NCBI GenBank assembly: GCA_947650875.1
Contig: CANSXE010000004.1
Coordinates: 1-59,578, forward strand
DNA: 59,578 nt
Reading direction: 5' to 3'
DNA from: an uncultured Bacillota bacterium
GTDB taxonomy: Bacteria; Bacillota; Clostridia; Oscillospirales; Oscillospiraceae
The stretch's first letter is position 1. The number at the start of each line of letters is the position of its first letter. The position numbers were made by a program, and so were the translations under genes. Below, one piece after another: positions 24,417 through 32,037 of this stretch. The notes under the pieces are model-generated. The model made no database searches, was not told the origin of the DNA, and saw only the letters and a program-made list of their open reading frames with translations.

Positions 24417-25273
24417 GACTTGCTCCACGCCTTTCCAGAGGAACCAAGGGCCTGCATATAGCCGCGCAGTGTATGGACTACCGCGTCTTTACCATGCTTC
24501 AACAGGATAGAATAATCAATCCTGGGATTTTCCTCCAGTTCCCGGCGTACCTGCTCCCGGGCCTCAATGAGAAGCTCAGTGTTGATATTCAACTTTCGGA
24601 TTCCCAACCGGGATGCCTTAATCAGGTTTTCCATTCCAGTCCCTGAGCCGCCGTGGAGCACCAGAGGAATATTTACCATCTTGTGAATTTCCTCCAACCG
24701 TTCAAAGTCCAGCTTAGGCGTCCCCTTGTACACACCATGAGCGGTACCTACCGCCACCGCCAGAGCGTCTACATGGGTCTCCTCAGCAAAGCGCTTCGCC
24801 ACTTCCGGCTCTGTAAGCCCATCCTTCACACCGTTTTCAGTGTAGTCCTCCCCCATCCCCACATGGCCAATCTCCGCCTCTACGGAGATACCCAGCTCAT
24901 GGGCAATTTTGACAATCTCCCGGGTCCGGGCCACGTTCTCCTCGTAAGAACACATGGACGCGTCGATCATCACAGAGCTGAACTCTTTCTGAATCGCCAG
25001 TACCAGCTCGTGGTAGCTCTTGCCGTGGTCCAGGTTGATCCCCACTGGCACAGCTGTCTCTCTGGCTATCTGTCTGGCTATCACCGGCAGATATTTTTGC
25101 AGTCGCTCATCTTTCAGCCGGGATTCACCAATAGCGATAATCACAGGAGCCCGTTCTGCTTCGGCGGCCTCTACTACCGCAATCAGCGACTCCAGATTAA
25201 ACACATTTGGTGCCAGAACCGTGTAACCTTCCTGCTCAGCATGTCCCAGCAATTCCTTCAGCGTTACATACAT
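24413..25273 (-). CDS. class II ketose-bisphosphate aldolase (GatY/FbaA-like)
   Basis: A 286-residue zinc aldolase. Metal-site features: the His in INLDHGKSYHE (near residue 80), the Glu in VEAEIGHVG, the His in VGTAHGVYKG and the His in LVLHGGSGTG; NINTELL lies in the phosphate-binding region. It splits fructose-1,6- or tagatose-1,6-bisphosphate, or a related ketose phosphate, into DHAP and an aldehyde. AAAGAGGAG precedes the ATG. It lies between the isomerase and the kinase. Confidence 0.9.
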   Translation of the reverse strand: MYVTLKELLGHAEQEGYTVLAPNVFNLESLIAVVEAAEAERAPVIIAIGESRLKDERLQKYLPVIARQIARETAVPVGINLDHGKSYHELVLAIQKEFSSVMIDASMCSYEENVARTREIVKIAHELGISVEAEIGHVGMGEDYTENGVKDGLTEPEVAKRFAEETHVDALAVAVGTAHGVYKGTPKLDFERLEEIHKMVNIPLVLHGGSGTGMENLIKASRLGIRKLNINTELLIEAREQVRRELEENPRIDYSILLKHGKDAVVHTLRGYMQALGSSGKAWSKS

Positions 25274-25294
25274 TCTACCCAGCTCCTCTTTCTT

Positions 25295-25936
25295 TTACAG
25301 CCCCAACACACCACGGATGTAGGCGGCAATTTCCCCGTTCTGGCAGTTAGCAAAGAACATGTTAGGAAAGCTTTCCTCGGCAACAGTCTCCTTCAGGAAG
25401 TCCTGGTCAATATTTTTCAGCACGTCCATAAAGTTGGCATGGGTAATGGTCTTTACCTGTTTGAGAATCTCCCGGTTTCTCTTCTCCGCCGCGGCCCACT
25501 CCGGAGGATAGCCGCCACCGGGTTCGGAGCCAAACAGCTTTTCAAACACATATTCCAAATTGACCTCGGCGCCCCAGCCGAAGTTCATGGCAAAGGGCAT
25601 AGACAGGGCATTGCCAGCATTTACCTGAGAAAACAGATAGGCGTCACAGGGGTCGTTGGCCCGCCCGCACGTTACACCGGGAAAAGCATTACAGGCCACC
25701 AGGGCGCCTATGCCGGTTCCACAGCCGGTGATGACAAAGTCCGCTGCCCCAGAATTGAGCAGCAGAGCGGTCATCAGGCCAGCCTGTACATAGCTCCGCT
25801 CATGGGGATCCTCCGCAGAATAGCGGCCGTAGTTAAAGCAGGTATGCCCCATCGGTGTAACAGCTTTTTGCAACGTCTCAAAAATCAATGAATTCTTCGG
25901 TGCCTGACTGTTTTCATTTACTAGAGCGATCTTCAT
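25295..25936 (-). CDS. RpiB/LacA/LacB-family sugar-phosphate isomerase
   Basis: A 213-residue isomerase, longer than RpiB (about 145-150 aa). The shared core is DFVITGCGTGIGALVACNAFPGV with the catalytic Cys, then a family-specific extension (MNFGWGAEVNLEYVFEKLFG and a helical tail). This subgroup occurs in clostridial sugar operons with class II aldolases and split transketolases. It is the first gene of the long operon, about 90 nt after a strong promoter with operator. The aldose/ketose pair is not readable. Confidence 0.85.
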   Translation of the reverse strand: MKIALVNENSQAPKNSLIFETLQKAVTPMGHTCFNYGRYSAEDPHERSYVQAGLMTALLLNSGAADFVITGCGTGIGALVACNAFPGVTCGRANDPCDAYLFSQVNAGNALSMPFAMNFGWGAEVNLEYVFEKLFGSEPGGGYPPEWAAAEKRNREILKQVKTITHANFMDVLKNIDQDFLKETVAEESFPNMFFANCQNGEIAAYIRGVLGL

Positions 25937-26004
25937 TGCGTTTCTCTCCTAAACTGTTATCAATAGACTATTAATTCGCCTGATTACGCCCTCCCCTATC
26001 AATT

Positions 26005-26018
26005 TGAAAGCGCTTTCA
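26005..26018. promoter_or_regulatory. operator: perfect 14-bp LacI/cre-type palindrome (operon)
   Basis: TGAAAGCGCTTTCA, a perfect palindrome that fits the LacI-family and cre (CcpA) consensus. It lies about 10-25 nt downstream of the expected +1 of the sugar operon, a repressing position. An identical copy lies at 26956-26969. Confidence 0.8.
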
Positions 26019-26035
26019 TTATTTTGACCGTTTTT

Positions 26036-26064
26036 AGTATAGCACAAATAAAATGTCACGTCAA
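26036..26064 (-). promoter_or_regulatory. promoter of the sugar operon
   Basis: On the minus strand, TTGACG (26059-26064), 17 nt, TATACT (26036-26041). The sequence matches the FSA gene promoter at 26974-27002 except at three positions. Confidence 0.8.
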
Positions 26065-26148
26065 TTTAGCAAGAGCACCATATATTTCGACATATTATTG
26101 TGCAAATTGTCCACTTATATCTGCCGCACAGGTTATTTATCGTTCATA

Positions 26149-26175
26149 AAAACCACCCATAAAATGAGTGGTTTT
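26149..26175 (-). terminator. terminator after the FSA-like gene
   Basis: Minus-strand hairpin: 12-bp stem (AAAACCACTCAT paired with ATGGGTGGTTTT, one G.U) followed by a T-run. It lies 30 nt after the FSA stop, separating that gene from the operon promoter. Confidence 0.75.
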
Positions 26176-26204
26176 CATAAAAATATTAAGCAGAGTGAAA
26201 GTTT

Positions 26205-26891
26205 TCAGTCTTTTAACTCACATAAGCCAGTGGTTCCGTGAAGTTCCTGCCATGCATCATCAAAAAATTTGACAGCCTTTTCAATCTGCGGCATTTGCAG
26301 TGTCTCCTCCAATAGCTGAGGGTTCAATGTAACAGCCTGGCTGCCGGCGGCACAGACCTGGCGCAACTGAGCCATATTCTTGATGTTGGCGGCCAAAATT
26401 TTTGTCTTTTTCCCCTCTTTCTCAATGGTGTCAGCCAACATCCGAATCAACTCTCCCCCGTCAATCCCAATGTCACACATCTGGTCGTAATAAGGAGCAA
26501 TAAAATCTACGTTCAGCGCTAACGCCAAAAGAGCCTGCATCTGGGTCACCACTGCGGTAGCGGTAATGCGCACTCCCTTTTGTTTCAACTCCTTCATAGC
26601 CCGCATTCCGTCCGGCGTAACCGGCACCTTAATACATACCCCGTTATCCACCTTTTCCAGCATCGTTATGGCTTCCCGGACCATCTCATCAGCCTGGTGA
26701 GACACCACCTGCATGTGTAGCGTGCGGTCTGGGCCAATAATCTGCCGCAGTTCCCGGAAATGAGCAAAGGTATGCTCCATAATCCCTGCTTTTCGGATTA
26801 GGGCCGGGTTGGTGGTCACGCCAGTGTAGGCAAACATGTCCTTGTATCGGTTAATCAGGCCGATTTCAGCGGTATCAAATAAGAACTCCAT
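26205..26891 (-). CDS. fructose-6-phosphate aldolase/transaldolase-like protein
   Basis: A 228-residue class I aldolase of the short transaldolase (FSA) subfamily. The Schiff-base Lys is K88 in CIKVPVTPDG; other signs are FLFDTAEIGLI at the N-terminus, TGVTTNPALIRKAG and the ITATAVVTQMQALLAL segment, with AAGSQAVTLNP near the end. It likely cleaves or forms ketoses without cofactors. It is monocistronic under a promoter/operator twin to that of the operon, so it is part of the same regulon. The exact substrate is unknown. Confidence 0.88.
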   Translation of the reverse strand: MEFLFDTAEIGLINRYKDMFAYTGVTTNPALIRKAGIMEHTFAHFRELRQIIGPDRTLHMQVVSHQADEMVREAITMLEKVDNGVCIKVPVTPDGMRAMKELKQKGVRITATAVVTQMQALLALALNVDFIAPYYDQMCDIGIDGGELIRMLADTIEKEGKKTKILAANIKNMAQLRQVCAAGSQAVTLNPQLLEETLQMPQIEKAVKFFDDAWQELHGTTGLCELKD

Positions 26892-26955
26892 AATTTTCCT
26901 CCACCTTTATTTATTTTTTGCTTCTTCCTGCGCGTGAATAGAAATCTCCCCATTT

Positions 26956-26969
26956 TGAAAGCGCTTTCA
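26956..26969. promoter_or_regulatory. operator: perfect 14-bp LacI/cre-type palindrome (FSA gene)
   Basis: The same TGAAAGCGCTTTCA as at 26005, just downstream of the -10 at 26974-26979. Likely bound by the adjacent LacI protein or by CcpA. Confidence 0.8.
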
Positions 26970-26973
26970 TCTG

Positions 26974-27002
26974 AGTATATCACAAATAAAATATCACGTC
27001 AA
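26974..27002 (-). promoter_or_regulatory. promoter of the FSA-like gene
   Basis: Minus strand: TTGACG (26997-27002), 17 nt, TATACT (26974-26979). Confidence 0.8.
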
Positions 27003-27044
27003 TCAGGCATGAAAACAATATTTTGCAATTCTTTTTATACCCAA

Positions 27045-27073
27045 AAAAACCACTTGCATAGCAAGTGGTTTTT
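27045..27073 (-). terminator. terminator after the LacI regulator gene
   Basis: A perfect 13-bp stem AAAAACCACTTGC / GCAAGTGGTTTTT with a 3-nt loop; on the minus strand it ends in a run of T. It lies about 145 nt after the LacI stop. The stretch 27079-27216 between them holds no convincing gene. Confidence 0.8.
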
Positions 27074-27216
27074 GAAAATTCAGAAAATAATGATTAAATT
27101 TTTGATTTGTTGAATCACACAAATCACGGTCTCTATGAAATACAGGCCATCCCAAGACCAAAAATGCAGCCCAAACTTTATTGCCGAATCTCCCTTTATC
27201 AATCCCGGTGCTCCTC

Positions 27217-28233
27217 CTATTCCTCTGGAGGTGCCGCACAAGATTCCCGGTACATGATGATACAGTTGAGCTCCTCCCGCTTTCGCGGCATGGATCCCTG
27301 CTTTAAGCAGTCAATCAGAAGATGCATAGCCCGCTCCCCTTTTTCGTAGCTGGGCTGCCACACGCTGGTCAGGGGAGGCGACATATAAGCGGCCACCTTG
27401 GTGTCGTCAAACCCGATAACAGACACCTGACCGGGAATCTCCAGCCCGCAATCCTTTGCTGCCTTGTAGACGGCCATGGCCGTTGAATCGTTAAAGGCCA
27501 CTACGGCGGTCACCCGGGGATTTTGATAAAACAGGTGCTTGGCCAACTGCTCTGCCATCACCTCGGTCAGGTTTTCGCACACCTGCACCCACTCCTCCTG
27601 AATCGGGATGTTAGCTCCCTCCATCGCCTGGCGGTATCCCGCCAAGCGGTCGCTGCAGGAGGCATACTCTGTCGATCCGACAATGATGCCGATGCGCCGG
27701 TGACCCAGACCGATCAGATAGTTGGTTACGCTGCACACCGCCTTCCGGTCGTTGATATCTACCTGACAGACCCCCTCCTCATCTCCATGGAAGCTGCCAA
27801 CCAGGACAAAGGGCATATCATTATCCCATAAAACACTAAGAAGATTGCTGCTCTCCTTTACCCCCATCAGAATAAACCCGTCCACCTTTTTCTCATAAAA
27901 CAAGTTGCTGGCACCTGTCTCATCTTCGCTAATATCCAACAGCAGCCTGTATCCACTCTCCTTTGCCGCCACACTGATTCCCAGCAGTGCGTTAATGTAG
28001 GTCTCATTCAGAAAAAAGTATTCTGGCCGATGGTTAATCAGTACGCCGATTGTTTTGGTCTGCTTTGACTGAAGCTCTCTGGCGGAAGCCACAGGCCGAT
28101 AATCCACACAGGCAGCCTCCACCCTTTTCTTGGTAGATTCCTTCACCTTGGAACTGCCGTTGAGCACTCTGGAAACCGTGGAAATGCTGACCCCCGCTTC
28201 ACGCGCCACATCGTAAATCGTTTTTTTCTGCAT
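27217..28233 (-). CDS. LacI-family transcriptional regulator
   Basis: A 338-residue repressor. The helix-turn-helix is TIYDVAREAGVSISTVSRVL, then the hinge region SARELQSKQTKTIGVLI and a periplasmic-binding-protein-like sugar domain (GHRRIGIIVGS, VTAVVAFNDSTAMAVYKAA, PGQVSVIGFDDTKVAAYMSPPLTSV). The start at 28233 begins the canonical HTH; an ATG nine codons upstream is possible. It most likely controls the two identical operators at 26005 and 26956. No such operator is seen ahead of its own gene, so autoregulation is not indicated. Confidence 0.9.
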   Translation of the reverse strand: MQKKTIYDVAREAGVSISTVSRVLNGSSKVKESTKKRVEAACVDYRPVASARELQSKQTKTIGVLINHRPEYFFLNETYINALLGISVAAKESGYRLLLDISEDETGASNLFYEKKVDGFILMGVKESSNLLSVLWDNDMPFVLVGSFHGDEEGVCQVDINDRKAVCSVTNYLIGLGHRRIGIIVGSTEYASCSDRLAGYRQAMEGANIPIQEEWVQVCENLTEVMAEQLAKHLFYQNPRVTAVVAFNDSTAMAVYKAAKDCGLEIPGQVSVIGFDDTKVAAYMSPPLTSVWQPSYEKGERAMHLLIDCLKQGSMPRKREELNCIIMYRESCAAPPEE

Positions 28234-28261
28234 ATTCCCATCTCTTTTCGATCCAGACATT

Positions 28262-28650
28262 TGGTTGCGGCCTTTTCCCGCTTGTTATAGTTCTTAATAT
28301 ACATATTATACTTCCCTCCGCCAAAATGCAAGAAACAAATGAAAAAACTTTCTTAATTGCTGTCTCTTTAAAATAGGCTCTCAACCTGCCAAGGGTTGTC
28401 AAGGTCTGAAAGAAGAATAATTCAAGGAAAATTTAGACCACAAAAAGCATACATAGGCTCATCTCTACCAGTTAAAACAAGCTGTTCACAAAAATACATA
28501 AGCAAACCTGTAATTTGGATATTTCTGTGACATTTTGGTTTTGCGATGGCTCCAGCAGCCAATTCAGCCAGACCATTGTGATTATTACCACCAACAACGA
28601 AATTGCCCTGCTTGTCGGCCGCATTGTGCGGATCGAAGACGGCCAGACAG
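28262..28650. other. intergenic region upstream of lacI, probable island edge
   Basis: About 390 bp. The first 240 bp (28262-28510) are AT-rich and contain a possible minus-strand -10 (TATAAT at 28305-28310) for the LacI gene. The rest (28515-28680) is more GC-rich and reads in the plus direction as ISVTFWFCDGSSSQFSQ... without a start of quality; it may be a decayed gene end. No RNA gene or intact element was recognised. Confidence 0.4.
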
Positions 28651-29391
28651 TCACTCTAAACCTGGAAGCTGGCGATATGAAATTGCGATGCCCTCCCCCA
28701 TTGCCGGGATGGTCACGGGGAGACCCCGGCAGCGGGACAGGGTGGTCTCTACCGCCTGCCACAGGCCCTCCGGGTCGTTGTCCCGGACGGGCAGGTGGAG
28801 GAGCACCAGCTGCTCAGGGGCCAGGCGCTCCACAATCCGCCATGCGGCGGGGGTGGCGGCATAGGCAAAGGGGGCAAAGAGTACATCCGGCCGGATGGGG
28901 CTACCCTCCCACTGGGTGGGGGCGGCGTCCCCCGCAAAGAGGAGCCGCCGGGAACCCTCAATGAGCAGGCTGCTGTGCTCCAGCGTCCGATAGGCCGCCC
29001 CGATGTGCCGGGACGGGATGGGGGTCACGGTAACGCCCCCAGAGGACACACTCTCTCCCACTGTCACCGGCCAGGGGGACAGGGTCTCCGCCACCGCCCG
29101 GGTGCCCAGCACCGGGGAACCGCCCCAAGCGTAGAGACACTCCGCCGCTCCGTCGGGGTCCAGATGGTCGGGGTGGGCGTGGGTGAAGGCCGCCAGGTCC
29201 ACCCGGCGGCCCGCCAGCTCCTCCAGCAGAGCGGGTGGGGTGGGCAGATAGGGGCCTACCCCGCCGCAAACCCCGTCCAGCAGGACGGCAATCCCGTCCA
29301 GCTCCAGCAGGCCGCCGGCGTTGGCCGTCCGGGTAAATCGAAGCTGTGCTCCCACCCCTTGAGGGGGTGGGAGCACCACACTTTTACACAC
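28651..29391 (-). CDS. MBL-fold metallo-hydrolase (UlaG-like)
   Basis: A 246-residue (maximum) metallo-beta-lactamase-fold protein. The zinc motif is FTHAHPDHLDPDG, with later ligands in IPSRHIGAAY and LFAGDAAPTQW. The C-terminus has VLLHLPVRDNDP. It probably hydrolyses a phosphodiester, lactone or similar small molecule; the substrate is unknown. The start is uncertain: the GTG at 29391 overlaps the E1 stop and its first codons lie in a strong hairpin (29346-29376). Homology-like sequence begins only near LRFTRTANAGG, so a GTG near 29355 is possible. Confidence 0.75.
   Translation of the reverse strand: MCKSVVLPPPQGVGAQLRFTRTANAGGLLELDGIAVLLDGVCGGVGPYLPTPPALLEELAGRRVDLAAFTHAHPDHLDPDGAAECLYAWGGSPVLGTRAVAETLSPWPVTVGESVSSGGVTVTPIPSRHIGAAYRTLEHSSLLIEGSRRLLFAGDAAPTQWEGSPIRPDVLFAPFAYAATPAAWRIVERLAPEQLVLLHLPVRDNDPEGLWQAVETTLSRCRGLPVTIPAMGEGIAISYRQLPGLE
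29346..29376 (-). terminator. hairpin after the 2-oxoacid dehydrogenase operon
   Basis: A perfect 13-bp stem GTGCTCCCACCCC / GGGGTGGGAGCAC with a 5-nt loop, 8 nt after the E1 stop. It has no T-run on the minus strand, so it may stabilise the mRNA 3' end or attenuate read-through into the MBL gene rather than end transcription fully. Confidence 0.5.
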
Positions 29392-31858
29392 CTGCCTTGG
29401 CCTTTCTCAGCTGCTCGGCATCGGTAAAGCTCTGCTGGGGCACATAGCCGGGGATGGGTACGATTCTCTCGTGGATGGCGTCGATAATCCAGGAGGGCTG
29501 GGGGAAGAAGTAGTGGTCGAACTCATAGGGCGGGGTGATCCAGTTCTTGGCTCCCACTACCACGGGAGGCGCATCCAGGTCGTCGAAGCACAGCTCGGTG
29601 ATGTTCCGGGCCACGTCGTCCAGGAAGGAGCCCCGGGCACAGGCGTCGCTCACCAGCACCACCCGGCCGGTCTTCTTCACGCTCTCCAAAATTCTGGTGT
29701 AGTCCAGGGGCACCAGGGAGTGGAGGTTGATAATTTCGGCCTCCATGCCGTATTTCTCCTTCAGCTCCTTGGCGGCCTCCACCGCCCGGTAGAGCACCGC
29801 GCCGATGGTGAGGATGGTCACGTCCTTGCCGGTTTGAATCACGTTCACGTCTCCGAAGGGAATCTCATACCGGCCGGCGGGCACACCGCCCTCGTGGAAC
29901 TGCTCGCCCACGTCGTAGATGCGTTGGCTCTCGAAGAAGATCACCGGGTCGGTGCCGTTGAGGGCGGTCTCCATCAGGCCCTTGGCCTCCCAGGGGGTGG
30001 CGGGGAAGCACACCTTCAGGCCGGGGATGTGGGCGCACAGGGCGGTCCAGTCCTGGCTGTGCTGGGCGCCGTACTTGGAGCCCACCGACACCCGGACCAC
30101 CACAGGCATCTTCAAAATGCCGGCGGACATGGACTGCCACTTGGACAGCTGGTTGAAGATCTCGTCGCCGGCGCAGCCGATGAAGTCGGCGTACATCAGC
30201 TCCACCACAGCCCGGCCGCCGCACATGCCGTAGCCCACGGCGGTGCCCACAATGGCGGCCTCAGAGATGGGGGAGTTGAACAGGCGGCTGTGGGGAAGGG
30301 CGTCGGCCATGCCCCGGTAGATGGCGAAGGCTCCGCCCCAGTCCCGGACATCCTCGCCGTAGGAGATCATGGTGGGGTCCTCATAGAACTTATCCAGCAG
30401 CACCTCGCTGATGCCGTCCCGCAGGTTGAACAGCTTCATCTTGCTCACGGGCTTGCCGTCCTTGGTGAAGGGGGCCCGCTCCTTACCCTGAATCTTCTGC
30501 CACAGGGGACACTCCTCCTTGGGGGTGAGGGCATCGGGGGTGCGCTCGGTGTCGAAGGAGGGCACCTTCCCGTTGGAGTACATCAGCCGCTCCACATAGG
30601 CCGGGTCGTTGTCAAAGTCGGCGTAGGGGGACACGGCGGGGTCGGCGGCGTGGCGGCAGATCATGGTCATGCGCTCCACCGTCTCGGCCATGATCTCCTC
30701 GAACCTGCTGTCGGGGGCCACGCCAGCTTCCACCAGGTTCTGGCGGTAGGTGACGATGGGGTCGATGGCCCGCCAGGCCTCGATCTCCTCCTTGGTGCGG
30801 TAGGCGTTCTGGTCGGAGGTGGAATGGCCGGACAGGCGGTAGGTGATGGTGTCCAGCAGGACGGGGCCCTTGCCCGCCCGGAGCAGCTCCAGCTTGCGCT
30901 CCATGGCGTCGATGACGGCCAGGGGGTTGTAGCCGTCCACCCGTTCGGCGTAGAGCTGGGTGGGGGACACGCCGGAGCCCATGCGGGCCAGCATGTCATA
31001 GGCCATGGTCTCGCCCCGGGTCTGGCCGCCCATGCCGTAGGAGTTGTTGAAGATGTTGTACAGGATGGGCATGCCCTGGTCCTGGCCCTTCTCCCACAGG
31101 GTGCGGAACTGGTCCATGCAGGCAAAGTTCATGGCCTCCCACACGGGGCCGCGGCCCAGGGAGCCGTCGCCGATGTTGCACACCACGATGCCGGGCTTCT
31201 CGTTGCACTTCTTAAACAGGGCCGCGCCGGTGGCGATGGTGGCGGAGCCGCCCACGATGGCGTTGTTGGGGTAGACGCCGAAGGGCAGGAAGAAGGCGTG
31301 CATAGAGCCGCCCATGCCGTGGTGGAAGCCGTTTTCACGGGCGAAGACCTCGGCCAGAGCGCCGTAGACCACAAAGCGGATGGCCAGCTCCTTGGTGTCC
31401 TTCACCGGCCCCAGCTTCTCCACCGCCCGAAGGGTGCGGCCGCCCAGGAAGCCCTCCATGACCTCCATCAGCTCCTGGTCGGTGAGCTTCTCAATGCAGC
31501 TCAGGCTCTTAGCCAGAATCTCGCTGTGGCTGCGGTGGCTGCCAAAGTTGAAGTCGTTGCGGTCCAGCAGGTAGGACTGGCCCACGGCGGCGGCCTCCTG
31601 GCCCAGGGACAGGTGGGCGGGGCCGGGGTAGGTGGTCTCGATGCCGTTGTACACCCCCTGGGTCTTGATCTGGTTCAGCATGGACTCAAATTCCCGCAGG
31701 ATGGTGATGTCCCGCCAGATGCGCACCAGGTCGTCGTCGCTGAACTTCTTGCGCTCCTCGGCGATGGTCTTGTTGTAGGCGTTTACGGGGATATCCTCAA
31801 AGGTAATCTTGCCCGGGGCCCGGGTGGCGGCGGGATCAACAAAAATGCTCTTAGGCAT
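29384..31858 (-). CDS. 2-oxoacid dehydrogenase E1, alpha and beta fused
   Basis: An 824-residue thiamine-diphosphate dehydrogenase in which E1 alpha (about 1-440) and E1 beta (about 470-824) are one chain. Alpha: SLGQEAAAVGQSYLL, GMGGSMHAFFLP, and the ThDP motif IGDGSLGRGPVWEAMNFA then FNNSYGMGGQTRGE. Beta: ISYGEDVRDWGGAFAI, FNSPISEAAIVGTAVG, VELMYADFIGCAGDEIFNQ and the VLVSDACARGSF region. It decarboxylates pyruvate, acetoin or a branched 2-oxoacid and transfers the acyl group to lipoyl-E2. ATG 31858 has AGGAGG upstream. The substrate class is not settled by sequence. Confidence 0.88.
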   Translation of the reverse strand: MPKSIFVDPAATRAPGKITFEDIPVNAYNKTIAEERKKFSDDDLVRIWRDITILREFESMLNQIKTQGVYNGIETTYPGPAHLSLGQEAAAVGQSYLLDRNDFNFGSHRSHSEILAKSLSCIEKLTDQELMEVMEGFLGGRTLRAVEKLGPVKDTKELAIRFVVYGALAEVFARENGFHHGMGGSMHAFFLPFGVYPNNAIVGGSATIATGAALFKKCNEKPGIVVCNIGDGSLGRGPVWEAMNFACMDQFRTLWEKGQDQGMPILYNIFNNSYGMGGQTRGETMAYDMLARMGSGVSPTQLYAERVDGYNPLAVIDAMERKLELLRAGKGPVLLDTITYRLSGHSTSDQNAYRTKEEIEAWRAIDPIVTYRQNLVEAGVAPDSRFEEIMAETVERMTMICRHAADPAVSPYADFDNDPAYVERLMYSNGKVPSFDTERTPDALTPKEECPLWQKIQGKERAPFTKDGKPVSKMKLFNLRDGISEVLLDKFYEDPTMISYGEDVRDWGGAFAIYRGMADALPHSRLFNSPISEAAIVGTAVGYGMCGGRAVVELMYADFIGCAGDEIFNQLSKWQSMSAGILKMPVVVRVSVGSKYGAQHSQDWTALCAHIPGLKVCFPATPWEAKGLMETALNGTDPVIFFESQRIYDVGEQFHEGGVPAGRYEIPFGDVNVIQTGKDVTILTIGAVLYRAVEAAKELKEKYGMEAEIINLHSLVPLDYTRILESVKKTGRVVLVSDACARGSFLDDVARNITELCFDDLDAPPVVVGAKNWITPPYEFDHYFFPQPSWIIDAIHERIVPIPGYVPQQSFTDAEQLRKAKAGV

Positions 31859-31889
31859 GGTGATTTCCTCCTTATAATTTTGCATCGTC

Positions 31890-32035
31890 AAGCCCCCCTT
31901 GCCAAAGGGGGGAGGGCCGACAGGCGAAGCCTGTTGGCGGGGGGATTTCGTCTACAGAACGTGTCCTTTCATCGGAATCCCCCAGTCACCGCCTGCGGCG
32001 GTGCCAGCCCCCTTTCGCAAGGGGGCCTTCGCTTC
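31890..32035. repeat. 146-bp nested palindromic element between E3 and E1 genes
   Basis: Starts with AAGCCCCCCTTGCCAAAGGG and ends with CCCCCTTTCGCAAGGGGGCC, with internal palindromes AACAGGCTTCGCCTGT-type (31919-31936) and CACCGCCTGCGGCGGTG (31987-32003). This CCCCCTTG..GGGG repeat is a different family from the GTAGGGACG elements and resembles short palindromic repeats of clostridial genomes. It fills the gap between genes of one operon. Confidence 0.7.
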
Positions 32036-32037
32036 CC

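Noticed and set aside
27079-27216. Small minus-strand gene between lacI and the FSA promoter
   Set aside because: The 78-codon frame overlaps the lacI end, the terminator and the promoter, and has no family-like features.
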